Shown one piece after another: positions 32,650 to 44,161 of a DNA stretch of 64,000 bases. The notes beneath the pieces were generated by a model. That model saw only the letters and a list, made by a program, of their open reading frames with translations, ran no database searches and was not told where the DNA came from. The position numbers and the translations under genes were made by a program. This stretch comes from Pseudopyrenochaeta lycopersici (lineage: Eukaryota; Ascomycota; Dothideomycetes; Pleosporales; Pseudopyrenochaetaceae), in contig NHZP01000013.1 in NCBI GenBank assembly GCA_003313425.1, forward strand, positions 1,398,225 through 1,462,224, read 5' to 3'. Every line of letters starts with the position of its first letter. Position 1 is the first letter of the stretch.

Positions 32650-33472
32650 GGCAATATTGAACGCGAAAAAAGATCATCTGTATTGTATGTGTCCTAGAGT
32701 ACGCTAATTTACATGTGACGAGGACCGGTTACCTCTTTTGTTGTCTAGCCGTTGTCGCTGACCTCGATATGTCAGTATTTTAGTATATCGTAGTACCAGG
32801 ACTGACCGTGATTCTTTGCTTTGAGGATTAAGAAGGGCGGGATTGTCCAGCCTGTCACGTTGACGCCTGGATCAACGTAACTCTCTCACAGTTGCCAGGT
32901 TAGACTCCTAATGGCCAATTGCCTCTCTTTGAAGTTATAACATCCTTCAAACTTCCTGCGAAACCTATTGTGTAGCTAGTCTCGTCATCTAGGATGCCGT
33001 ACTTCGTCTTTGTATTCTGTACAGGGTCAAACCAGGGCCTGATCATCTCTGAAACGCTGCACGAGACTCTCTGGTGATTGCATTGTCGACTCAAATAAGA
33101 TTTCAGCTCAGCTCTTCGACAGACGAGGCTGCTGGCCCATTTCCCGCCAATCCGGCCACCACCACGTACAGGGAGCAATTGGTTGGCTATATCGCGCACA
33201 TAACCTAGCGTAGGCGCGAACCCTCGCCCATATAGCTCCAGTATGTATTGGACAACTGTCTCCTCTTCGTGCTTAGTGAGACTTGATAAATTAGCTCGAG
33301 AATTGCCTCTTGATGCCGTTCCAGCCTGTCGCTCTCGAAGGGAGGTGCGGGGAACGTTGTAGATCGCAGCACCGCCTCGCTGTCCTAGAAAAGTGTCTTC
33401 ATTTATTGCTTGGATGGCTAAGTTAATTCTATCTTCACAAGAGAGTAATTCGGTATGGAGGTGTTGAGACAT
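32650..33472 (-). pseudogene. Pogo-type transposase, N-terminal two thirds, truncated
   Basis: The minus-strand frame is open from 33472 to 32900 (190 codons). It shows NVPRTSLRERQAG (first helix-turn-helix), EEETVVQYILELYGRGFAPT (CENP-B-type domain) and GILDDETSYTIGFAGSLKDV (degraded first catalytic Asp block, family YNFDETGF). The frame then shifts, and related sequence (LILKAKNHGQSWY, SDNGWTTN) runs to about 32700. The DGHSSH and PLDV blocks are missing. It is related to element E but clearly diverged. Few TAG codons, so decay is by indels more than by RIP. Confidence 0.7.
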
Positions 33473-34104
33473 TGTAGTTTAAAGTTGATGTGTTGCGGAA
33501 CTTTGGTGGGCCCGTATGCCATTCACCTTAAAGTGCAAAGCAATGTTACAGCCCTAGAGGTTTAGTGTGGTGGACGGCTCGCTTGTGGAGCACTTGATTA
33601 CGGCCTGATAACTTACCCATGTTCCGGGCCATGACTCGAGTCATCGCTTCATGATGAACCATCCACCATCTATCAATCTCTTTATGATGTTTTTCGCCCT
33701 TGAGAACCACCAGACATTAAGGTGTGAATATTGCATGCGGCAATATCCGTCCCCAAATCCGTGCGCACGTTCATTCGTCATTACAGTTCGGCACCGTGCG
33801 ACTCCCACGTCCCGCCCAATGTCATTCGACCTCGCCAAAGCGCCCGCTCCCTCATCAGGTAACCGCTTAACCTAAAGTGTTTCTCAATCTTGCGGTTCTT
33901 TAGCTGTGTCAAGTGCGGCTGGCTCCTGAGGCACATGCTTCAGTTCCCATTTGAATTCGTCGGCCCCGAGAAGCGTCTGCTTTCTTGCATTTGCGGAGGC
34001 TGACCACGCCGCTCCACTGCGTCGTTCGAACTACGCGCCCTCTCGGGACCATCGGTTCATACCGTTTACCAACCAATCAGAGACAGAGGAGAAAGGCAGG
34101 CAGC
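33473..34104. other. Intergenic region upstream of the DABB-like gene
   Basis: Normal composition, no supported gene. It should hold the promoter of the gene starting at 34105. Confidence 0.4.
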
Positions 34105-35077
34105 ATGTCGCGAATAGTGTGCGTCTGGGCCGACCTAGGTGACGACTCTGCAACAAAAAAGTGGTACGAGGAAGCACATATACCAAACGTAGCTGGCCAA
34201 CTCGATACCACGGCGCGCAATGCAGAGCAAGCGGAGGATAACATGTTTAAGGAAGTTGCCGGTATTGAGGGGACATATTTGACAGTGTACGATTTACCTA
34301 ATGGAGAAGATGCGAAGGATTTAGATGCGCAAATACACCTCGAATTGAAGAACTTGTCTTGGGATGCGCGGTTAGAAACGCGGTGTTATATAGAGGATAC
34401 AAATTGGGTTGGGGAGGAATGGCGAGGTGGTATGTCTCCCAATTTACCGAAATAGGGTGGCGCTCACTGATGCGCGAACACAGATGCTCGCGATGTCCAA
34501 ATGTGGATCATAGTCCTTTGGCAACCTATCGACGCTGTTCATGACGACTTTGTCGAGTGGTTCCGAGATGAATTTGTTCCCGGTATGCTCGAAAGCCCAT
34601 CACTCCTTCGTACACGCATCTTCAAGCTTGAGAACGCTTCGTTGGTCAAAAACCAGAAACACGAACACCTAAATCCTCGCTCGATGCACCAGTACCTTAC
34701 GTTCTGGGAGTTTGATTGCGATGACCTGCCGTGGGAAATATTGGTGTACCTAGGCAGCTCGGAGAGGTGGAGATACTATGTTGAAGGTGGACATCTGGTA
34801 TGTTGCAATGCCGCTGGGAACCTTGAGTACGGCCTGCTAACAGCGCATGATGTAGAAATGGCAGATTAGCCAATACCTGATGAGCAGAGTCTACTCATCT
34901 GCCGCAAAAAGAGCGAGCGCCATCTTGAACGGAGTATTAGACGGAGTGATCGACGATTTTGATGAAGAGAGTGAGTCTGATAATGGAGGTGCGGTCGCTG
35001 TCGTACGGGCTGTGACAGACGTTTATTCAACTAACTGTCTGCCTGAAGTTAACGATGAGGCTGAAGAAGAGAAATAG
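34105..35077 (+). CDS. Two-domain dimeric alpha/beta-barrel-like (EthD-like) protein, three exons, 286 aa
   Basis: Exons 34105-34429, 34484-34797 and 34856-35077 (861 nt). Introns: 34430-34483 (GTATGT..ACAG) and 34798-34855 (GTATGT, branch TGCTAAC, ..GTAG). The joins give EEWRG-DARDVQMWII and YVEGGHL-KWQISQYL. The first half starts MSRIVCVWADLGDD and has WYEEAHIPNV. The second half starts MWIIVLWQPIDAV and has WFRDEFVPGML. Both patterns recall the strand-helix start of EthD/DABB domains, so an internal duplication is likely. The C-terminal 75 residues are acidic (DDFDEESESD) and probably disordered. Start 34105 is preferred over an upstream Met at 33985, whose extension looks non-coding. Function unknown; related fungal proteins are uncharacterised. 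Confidence 0.75.
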
Positions 35078-35934
35078 AAGATGAATCCTCCATAGCATGT
35101 TTGCACTCCACGCGCTTCTCTAGAGGCTTCTAGTCAGTCTGGGCGTTGGTCGTGAGTCTTGGCCTGCGCCTCCCGCCACCGGCATAGCCGTGGACCGAGA
35201 AGTTCAACCATATTTCGGTCGCCTGTTGTTTCGATATAATGATGGTGACGGGCGGTCAGCGCCAAGGCGAAGGCGCTGGTGGTGGGTCAATGGACGAGAA
35301 TCGGAAATTTCGGGCGGATATTTTTGTAGAGACCACGAGATCCACAATCTTCAAACAAGTCTCACATTGCAGACTGTAGAAGCAATGGCAGGAATACTAC
35401 AATATATGTGGAGTTCAGTTTGGTAACAGCAGTGGAAGCCTCCTCTTCATTCTTTTTGAACCAACGTAGTAGAGTGAATGCGAACATACATCACTGTAAA
35501 GACACTGTCTGTCCCAAAACAGCGCTGGGATGTTGCTTCATTCACAGGCGTTACTAGCAGCTCGAGTGGTAGAGCTTGAGAAGGCAACCAAGGCTGCATC
35601 AGAACGCAACAATGCAAAAGAAAGCGTATATAGCGGGAGGGTCATTGTCAAAGGCAGAGACAGACGAATGAATTGCTTAAAAGGACGTTGAGCAATAACT
35701 TGAGGGGAAAATGCGCTAAATTAGGGCCCGAACAGAAAAGCCAGAGCGCGTTGAGAAAGTGTGTGAAGTGAACGGCCTGTGCACTATGAGCCCTTATGTT
35801 TCCAGGCCTTTACCCTACTATCGCTGCTGACTCGCACAGGTATTTTTTATTGTATGGAGGAGTGGGATATGAGCATGTATTCGCTACTGTATCACGCACA
35901 TCTGTAGGCTAGAAGTTTAGTGCTACAGGTACTA
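35078..35934. other. Intergenic region before the transposon block
   Basis: Holds the second copy of the short repeat (35134-35162). Small ORFs at 35190 lack support. Composition is normal until element A begins. Confidence 0.4.
35134..35162 (+). repeat. Short dispersed repeat, copy 2
   Basis: Matches 27719-27749 over about 30 bp (core GTTGGTCG-T-GAGTCTTGGCCT). Nature unknown. Confidence 0.55.
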
Positions 35935-38081
35935 CTGTGTCCGTGCGCGCAACGCCCGGAGTCGCGCAACGCCCGGAGTCGCGCAACGCCCGATCAACAA
36001 AAAAGTACCCCATACTCTAACGCGTAATAATACAACAACAATAACTGCAATTAATAATAGGCTTACAGAGATTAATACTCTAAAGTCTAGCGAAAAACTT
36101 TACTATTAAAAAATAGCTACTAACTATAGTGTTAATTAGTTAACGTTATCGCGGAGGTATAAGCAGATTTAGGCACTAGCCGTACTACGCACAATTAAGG
36201 ATACTAACTAACAGAAGCTTAACCTATAATAAGAGGAGGAGCTTATAAAGTATATAGAAGGACTTATAGCACGTCGCCTACTACCTATAAGAGACATAAT
36301 ATAAAATTTCGCCTTAATAATTACGCGAGAGGCAGTCTCTAATAGCTAAGTTACGCGCTTTATAAATAAGTATAAAGATTACTTTATACTATAATAGACG
36401 ACAGCTATAAACTTTATTTACTACGCCGCTAATTCTAGTAATAAGTATAAGCTGTACTTTAATTTACTATAGTATAAAATAATAAAGTATAACGTTAACG
36501 CTAAGCACACGTATAATATAAATAAAAAGGGCTTTATAATTAGAGTTATTAGCAGGTTAAAGAGAATCTTTAGTAAGAGGAGATAGGAGAAGAAGGAGGT
36601 TAGGGTATTACTCTAAGATAGTAATTATAAGTAGATTACACTTATAGTATATATATATGCTAATAGATCTACGTTACTGCTAGGCCTTATCTATTAGGCT
36701 GCTAGTAAGGCTATATAATTAAGCTAGGTATAGAGTATAGACCTAAGAAAGCACTTAGTACACTTTCCTATATCCCCCTCTAGCTAGACAAATAATAACG
36801 TAGGCCTAGCTTAGCTTAAATAGGTGTTTAATTACTATACTAAAAAGAAAGCTTAAAGAAAGTACTAGCTATTAATTATTAATAGCTATAGGTCTTACCT
36901 AATAATAGATTTTATTAGGTACTGCAGCGGTAATAAGATACTATTAGCTATCTTTCCTCTATATTTAACTTACACGCTTTAGCTACTAGATATAGTCTGC
37001 TTTAAGCCTCTTTTATTAAACTATATAAATAAGCTAACTTAACACACTTACTAAAGTATAGGATAGCTCTCTATTAAAAAAGGCGACTTCTTCCCTCTAT
37101 TCTAAAAGGCCTAAGTAAGTAGCTTTACTATAGTAACTATACTTAGGTCCTTTAAAGTTATAGGTATAGCACCTATTAACTCTAATAAAATTATTAATAG
37201 ATTTACTAATAACGCCTTAGAGGCCTTAATATTATAAGAGTCTTTTACTTTATACTATAGTAGAAGGATTAGCTTAAAGTACAGTTGCTTATTTACTCTG
37301 CAGTAAAAGATAAGCGCAGTAAGGAGTTACAGAAGCTTAGCTGCTTACTCTACTATCTCTTAGTTTAAAATAAGCAACTCTACTATAAGATAAAGGGCCT
37401 TAAAGAGGTGTTAACTACTAAGAAGAAGTATAAGAAGAAGTAATAAGTCTTACCTCTCTAATAGCGCGAGGAGTACTATAGTAGAGCTGTTTTCTAGTTA
37501 CTAAGTAAAAGGCGTAAGGCTAAGTTTTATTAGAGAGTAATAGAGCGTAAGGAGAAAGAGGAATAACTTAAAAAAGCTAAGATAAAGGAGTTAAAGCAGT
37601 CTAATAAGCTGTATAAGGAGAAGCTTAAACAGGAGAAGCGTGTTGCGCGAGAGGCACTTAAGATAGAGAGGGAGAAGGCGAAGGCTAAGAAGGCTGAACA
37701 AGCAGCTGAACGCGCTCGTCAGCGAGCAGCGCGCACCGCTAAAGAAGCTCTATAATTATCCTAAAAGGGTAAGAGGAAGGCTTTATAGCTACCTACACAG
37801 AAGAATAAGCGTCAGAAACGTGTAGTTGATGCTGTGGGTAGCGGCGCAGCTACAGAGGCTGTTCCTCCCGCCCTAGCTGTTGCCGCGCGCCTCAGCCGCA
37901 GAGTCAACCTTCCAGAAAGATTTGAATAGGCTAAATTGATCGCAAGCATCACTATACTACTCCACCACAAAATCTCGTGATAATAGCTATTATGTGTGGC
38001 TCTACAGCCTCATTTTTGGGTGACCTGTTAGGGTAGTTCGCGGGCGTTGCGCGACTCCGGGCGTTGCGCGCACGGACACGG
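35935..38081 (+). mobile_element. Pogo-type DNA transposon A, complete ends, RIP-mutated
   Basis: Flanked by TA at 35933-35934 and 38082-38083. The terminal inverted repeat has tip CYGTGTCCGTG, then 17-bp units CGCGCAACGCCCGGAGT. The left end has units at 35946-35962, 35963-35979 and a partial third at 35980-35992. The right end has only two (one partial). One C/T mismatch in the tips fits RIP. The inner 2 kb is a transposase pseudogene on the plus strand, heavily TpA-rich. Confidence 0.85.
36015..37930 (+). pseudogene. Transposase of element A (pogo/Fot1 type), heavily RIP-mutated
   Basis: Helix-turn-helix region near 36030-36360 (ATNYSVNQLTLSRRY-like, with Gln codons now stops). The first catalytic block is now YNINKKGF near 36520, with Asp changed to Asn. 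The second block is LLIINSYRSYL near 36880 (Asp to Asn), followed by LQLLDIVCF near 36990. The C-terminal tail (about 37500-37930) is a Lys/Glu/Ala-rich coiled coil and is much less mutated than the core. The start codon is lost, probably ATG to ATA. Confidence 0.8.
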
Positions 38082-38100
38082 TACCGAGGTTCACCCCGTA

Positions 38101-40227
38101 CCGAGGTGGACGGCGTAACGAGCCAGACGGCGTAACGAGCCACCCAACCACCAAAATCAACACCACAACTTGAGGCTATTGAGCCTCACAAAATAGCTAT
38201 TAACGCGATATTTTTTGGTGTTGGGGCCTAGGGGCCTGTGCAAATATATATAGCTACTCAAATCTAATTGGAGGGTTGATTTCCCTGCTGCGTCGTGAGC
38301 GAGCAGGTAGAGCGCCCTCTGCGCCTTGTGCAGACCCTCCACTATCTCCAGGCTGCGCAACCTCTCTATTTTTTAAGATTGCTTAAGTAGCAGCCTTAAG
38401 CCTCATCTTGTTCCCCTTTTGGGTAATTTTAAGAGCGTTTTGAAGTCGTTTTTGAGTCCTACGAGCAGCTGCTCGAGAGGCTTGATCCTCAGCCTTTTGA
38501 GCTCTCTCCTTCTCTCTTAATAACTTAGCTGCAACCCTCGCAGTACGCCTAATCTCCTTTGCCTCAGCCTTAGCCTGCTTCCTTGCCTTACGGAGCTTAG
38601 TTGCTTCAATTTTTTGGAGTCGTTTTTGCTCCTCCTTAAGCTCCTGCTGCTGTAGACGGTTACGTGCTTCCTTCACCTTCCTTAGAGACCAGAATACAGC
38701 ACTACTATGGTACTCCTCAGGCTGCTCTAATAGTAGGACCTTGCCTCGCTTCCTACGTCGCCTCTTATTAATAAGAGCCTCTCTAAGGCCTTGAGCCTTG
38801 TGTTCAAGCAGCGTTTTCTGCACTGAGATTGAGTGGAAGGCCTGGCTCAGCTTTTGAGCTCGTGGATCTTGTCTATCCTTGACAACCTGGCGTAGTAGGC
38901 CCTCAGTTTTCCTCCAGTTTGAGGCGCTCAAAGCTGAGGAGTTACTATCACTTAAAATTGCCTTAGGAGCCTTAATGAGGCTAAATCTCTTGAGTATTAC
39001 CTAAGGATTAAAAGGTGATAGGCTAGTAGCTTCAAACGCCTTAAGGATAGTTGATTCCTTAAAGGAGTCCTCCTAGGCTGCCATAAACAGTGGAAAAAAG
39101 TCTCTTTTACTTATTAAAGTAAGCCCTTGGCACCTCTCTATAAAGGCTAAGATCTAATTTAAGTAAGCTGTTGAGAGAGGCTTAAACATAACAACATCTA
39201 GTGGTTAAAGCGTGTGAGTTGAGTGAGGAGGATACACTGCAAGGAGGATCTTGTTTTAATTGCAGTACTTAATAAAATCTATTGTAAGGTGAGATCCGTG
39301 GCTATTAAGGATAAGGAGCCTATAGGAGGAGTGCGCCTTTACCTTTGTCCTGCGATCAAACACCTGTTTAAGCCATGCTAGGCCTATATCATTGTTGGTC
39401 CATCCTGAGGTTAAGGAGCTGAAAAAGACTTGATGAGACTCAGAATCGCAGGCCTGCAACCACGAGTCTTGAATTAAGCTTAAGGCTGATTGATATATGA
39501 GGGCAGGCTCAAGGGCAGATCCATCAGCGCATACGCAGGCCAGCAGCGTTATCTACTCTCGACTACCATCCTAGATGTAAGCCTTAATCTTGCGCTCCTT
39601 ATATAGCCTCCTACTAAATACCCTCTTTGACCTAGTAACTACTCCTAGCATAAAGCCTTTCTTATCTATATTATATGTATTGCGAGACTTAATGTTGTAT
39701 TAGCTAATCTTATCACGCAGGAGATTAAAGTAGAGGGTGTACTTTGCCCCTGAATTAGCTTAGTAGCGCGATCGATCAATCCTAGTTACCTAATTTAAGA
39801 TGAGCTTAACCGTGTGATTCTTGATATAGCGATTAACCTAGTGTACGCCAAGCTCTTTTTTTACAATCTGTAAGCCAAAGCGTTGTATCATAGGCCTAGT
39901 AGGGGGTAAGCCTTGCTCTGTAAGGCGTTTAATGTAGTGTAGGAGCTCCTGCTCTTGATAGGGGTGGAGAGCTTGTTAATTTTCTGCCTTGGTGTTGCGT
40001 GAGCCTGATACTCCTTGGTGTCTCCGCGCGAGCGTTGTACGGTTACAGCAATACTTTTTTGCAATTTCTCGATAACTAAATTTTTCTCCAGGCTTCAGCG
40101 ATTCTATAGCTGCAATTGCAGCCTCGATTGAGCTCATATTGGTGAAGATATCGCTTGTTGAAGTTTTGTTGTTGTTGAGGAGGGGTGGCTCGTTACGCCG
40201 TCTGGCTCGTTACGCCGTCCACCTCGG
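38101..40227 (-). mobile_element. Pogo-type DNA transposon B with perfect 45-bp terminal inverted repeats
   Basis: TA at 38099-38100 and 40228-40229. The ends 38101-38145 and 40183-40227 are identical in inverted orientation over 45 bp: tip CCGAGGTG, then GACGGCGTAACGAGCCA twice (38109-38125, 38126-38142). The 2127-bp element holds one minus-strand transposase. The sequence is moderately RIP-mutated, less than A. Confidence 0.9.
38383..40137 (-). pseudogene. Transposase of element B (pogo/Fot1 type), RIP nonsense codons
   Basis: Minus strand from ATG at 40135-40137: MSSIEAAIAAIESLKPGEKF, FSYREIAKKYCCNRTTLARR (first helix-turn-helix), then a CENP-B-type domain with LTEQGLPPTRPM. The second catalytic block is LLILNSHGSHLT with the Asp codon now AAT (39304-39306). 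The third is PLDVVMF. The last 182 codons (38931-38383) are open and encode a basic coiled-coil tail. Several TAA/TAG codons stand at Gln positions. The tail length and style match element A. Confidence 0.85.
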
Positions 40228-40229
40228 TA

Positions 40230-41062
40230 ACGAAACACCCCGCGTAACGCAACAGCCCAGCATGCAACACCAACTTTTTAATACCACGTAACTTAACTAA
40301 TATGGGGAAACTTGAGGATGCGCTTGCAGCAATCGAATCCTTGAAGCCTAGAGAAGAGGTCTCTTATAGGTAAATCGCTAGAGAGTATAGTGTTATGCTT
40401 ATAACACTGATAAGGTGCAGTTAAGGCACATCTACCTCGCGTGAGGTTAAGGCTTAAAACTAACAAAATCTCTATCTACACTAGGAAAAGGAGCTTATCT
40501 AGTACATTATCTAGCTTACTAAGTAAGGCCTACTACCTACTAGGGCTTTAATTTAAACCTTTACATCTTAAATAGCTAAAAAGGGCGTTAGAAAGAACTA
40601 AGTTAATTACTTTATTAAGCAGTATAACGTCTATCTTATCTCTTAATATATAGTTAGTATAGATAATAACTCCTATAAAGCTAATTTATCTATAAAGTAT
40701 AGCCTCTATTTTAAGCTTTTAGATAATAAGATTAAGTAATATAAGATAGAAGCTCTATATATATATAATATAGATAAAAAGGGGTTCCTTTTAGAAGTAA
40801 TAGCTAGGTTAAAGAGAATATTTAGTAGAGCCTTATATAAGTAGGGTAACTATAGATCTTTTATCTAGAGTAGTAATAGAGAGTAGATTATCCTTAGAGC
40901 CTACTCTAATATTTTAGTTAGCTTTATACTTAATCTAGGATAGCTAGCTATAAGAGTTTAATCCTAAGGATAATTAAGCTTACTTTACTTTATCTTCCTT
41001 AGGACAGATAAATAATAATATAGGCCTAGCGTAGCTAAAATATATATTTAATTATAATTGTA
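40230..41062 (+). pseudogene. Pogo-type element C, 5' part with transposase N-terminus, cut by Gypsy element 1
   Basis: Shares the TA with element B's right edge and starts ACGAAACACC. The transposase begins MGKLEDALAAIESLKP at 40301 on the plus strand, with the SYR.IAREY helix-turn-helix and YNIDKKGF near 40770. The frame can be followed to GLA.LKYIFNYN at about 41055, where the LTR TGTAACG begins. The catalytic remainder was not found to the right. Strong RIP. Confidence 0.7.
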
Positions 41063-41162
41063 ACGTATAGTTTCAGGAAATAGTACTTACTTCACACTAC
41101 AGATAATAGTAAAGGGATAGTTCTATATTATTGTAACTTAGCTATATATTATAATTGCGCTA
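41063..41162 (+). repeat. RIP-mutated LTR end of Gypsy element 1
   Basis: TGTAACGTATAGTTTCAGG and the next 80 bp match the solo LTR at 13018-13246 (minus orientation), with mainly C-to-T and G-to-A differences. Similarity fades after about 100 bp, so the full LTR extent is uncertain. Confidence 0.65.
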
Positions 41163-41989
41163 TATTACGCTCTTACCTTTAAAAAAAGTTAAAGTAATTA
41201 AGACTTTTATTCTCTAGTAATAAGGTACAGACCTACTTTATAATAGTAGAGTTTTCTAGTATTATTATAATATTATACTACTTCTTTACCTTATTATAAT
41301 AATACTACTAAATTATATACGTAATATATATAACTTACTTAATACTATAGTCTATTACCTAAATCTAAAGTATATTAAGAAGTTATACTTTTATAGTACT
41401 AAGCCCTTTATATAAGCTATAGCTAATAAGCGTGTAGACTAAGATATAGTAACTAAGACTTACCTACGCTACGCGCAGAGTATTACTAATTAGAAGAAAA
41501 ACTATAATAACATTAAATATAAGCGCTATAACTATTATATTATAAGTAACTATAGCGCTTATACTCTTATAAGTTTTTAATCTATAGCTTACTTTAGGCG
41601 TGTTATTATTAATAAATATAGGTCTCTTATAAGCTTAATACTTACTTAAACTACTTATATATTCTTTATAACTAATATAATATAGTAGTTACTACTACTG
41701 CTACTCCCTAAACTAATACTATAGTTGTTATAACTAGCGTTAAGCTTATACGCTACTAGCGCTAATTTAATCTAAAGCTTACTAGCTACTACTACTACTA
41801 CTACGCTGCTTATACTAGTATACCTATAAGTATTACTACTTAAGTACTTACTACTTTACTTTAGTTTCTAGAGCTAATCTTAGTTAAATAGCGTAGAATT
41901 ATAGCTACTTTAGAGTAGCTTATAGCCTATACAGCCTATATAGTATACTAATATATTACTTATATTAGGAGCGTAGGCTAATATCTCTA

Positions 41990-42455
<466 letters not shown>

Positions 42456-43042
42456 GTAGTAAGAGTAGAGGAGATAGTAGGGGTAGAAGTTAAGAGGAAG
42501 AAGAAGAAGAAGAGTAGGAGAATAGGAGAAAAAGAAGAAGAAGAGGAGAGAATAATAAAAGAGAAGATAATAGAGAAGGTAGCAGAGATAATAGTAGAGA
42601 AGAAGGGTAGGCTCTTACTCTACGCTATGGAAGTACTACAGCGCGTTATAATATAAGAGGTAGAGGTAGAAGTAGGAGTAAAGGTTAAAGCTATAGTAGA
42701 GGTAAAAGTTAAAGCCTAATTAAGATAGAGCTAGAGATACTTTAAGCTATAAAAGGTTTAAAAGTTTCTTATTAAGCTTTAGTAAGTAATACTAGTACTT
42801 TAAGTATAAGTAATACTAAGAAGGAGATTAAGTCTAATATAAGTAATAAGAGTAAAGTAGTTTTAGTATTTTTAGAAGTTTTCTTTTACTTTTTATAAAT
42901 ACTTATAAGCTTAAAGCTATAATAATAAATTCTACTTTCTTTCTTAGACTTACTTCTCTTTAGCGCTTTAGTTATATAACTTATACTTTCTTTCTCTTCT
43001 TTAAGCGCGTAGCTCTTTCTTCTTATTTAAACTCTTAGACTA

Positions 43043-44161
43043 ACGTGTTCTACCACTCGCCGGCCAACACCAGTCGCCGGCCCACCTCATCAAAACAGGC
43101 GGATCTTAACACACGATAACGCGACAACCACGCAGTAAATTTGCTAGTAAATATAGTAATAGCATTCTCTATCTCTGTCTACACGAGGTGCGATTATAAC
43201 CCTAAACCCCACATTTACTGCAGGTTAGTAGTGCTTGTTGCCGAGGCTGAGAAGCCTTACCCTCCACCCTTAAGTTTGAGGCTATTTTAGGAGTTACAGC
43301 TAACGCACGACCTGCCTTAACCTGTAAAGCCCCTCTAGCTGCAATATATTATTGCTGTTTATCCTTCCTACGATATAAACGCGTGTTTAAGGCACGAAGT
43401 TTACTATTTTCCTCTGCTAAGATTATAGCTAAGTTTATAGCTAGCTAACAGCCTTTAACGAGCTGAGTAGGAGCCCTGCTTAAGGGGCTCTGTAATTAAC
43501 GTTAAAGGAGCTTACGTACGAGGCGGGCCTGTTAATTAAGTTAATTAGTGGTGTAAGGCGTTTCTGTTATCTAAACAGCCTCAGCCGTGGCTGCTATCTG
43601 TAGAGGAGACAGTGTACAAGGCTATACTAGGCGTTTATCTTTACAGGATCCTCACATTTTACGCGCTGTAAGTAGAATTTGCGGTTCTACTTTATCTAAA
43701 GCTCTGACTGAGCCTTAACAAAACGACAGACCTAGTTCTTGCTAAGAGGAGGTAGAGGAGGCTGCTGGCCTCGTGCGGCGAGAAGGGCGTCTCCTATCTA
43801 ACGTACGTTAATAATATAAGGCGGAAAGCCTCGTTAATTAAGCTCTAGTATATATTAAACAAGGCTCTGTTCCTTAGTAGATAATAGCTTACGTTTTCGT
43901 ACGTTAATTATTAAAGGAGGCTAGCAGCCTTAGAGGCGCCGCCGAAGGAGCGATCAGGGAACGTTAAATAGCTCTGCAGCCCTGCGCACACTTTTTATCT
44001 GTCTCAAATTAATCGCCTAAGACGCAAGAAGGACACGACCCTCCTTTTGAGCTACTGCAGGCTGTCGTTGGGTGGTTATAATTGTTGTTGTGGAGGTAAG
44101 CGCGTTAGTGTTGATGAGGTGGGCCGGCGACTGGTGTTGGCCGGCGAGTGGTGGAACACGA
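43043..44161. mobile_element. Pogo-type element D: internally deleted, non-autonomous relative of E
   Basis: TA at 43041-43042 and 44162-44163. Inverted ends of about 50 bp start ACGTGTTCTA and (right end) TCGTGTTCCA. Each is followed by CCACTCGCCGGCCAACA and CCAGTCGCCGGCCCACC (17-bp units, left at 43053-43069 and 43070-43086). The interior (1.1 kb in total) aligns with the two outer parts of E's transposase on the minus strand. The block AGGATCCTCACA..GCGCGCTG-like near 43645 corresponds to E near 53345. The catalytic core between is missing. RIP-mutated. Confidence 0.75.

Noticed and set aside
35190..35426. 78-codon plus-strand ORF after the DABB-like gene
   Set aside because: Composition and lack of motif suggest chance; the preceding gene already ends at 35077.
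35938..38081. CRISPR-like short direct repeats at the edges of A and B
   Set aside because: The repeats are tandem without spacers and are parts of transposon terminal repeats in a eukaryotic genome.
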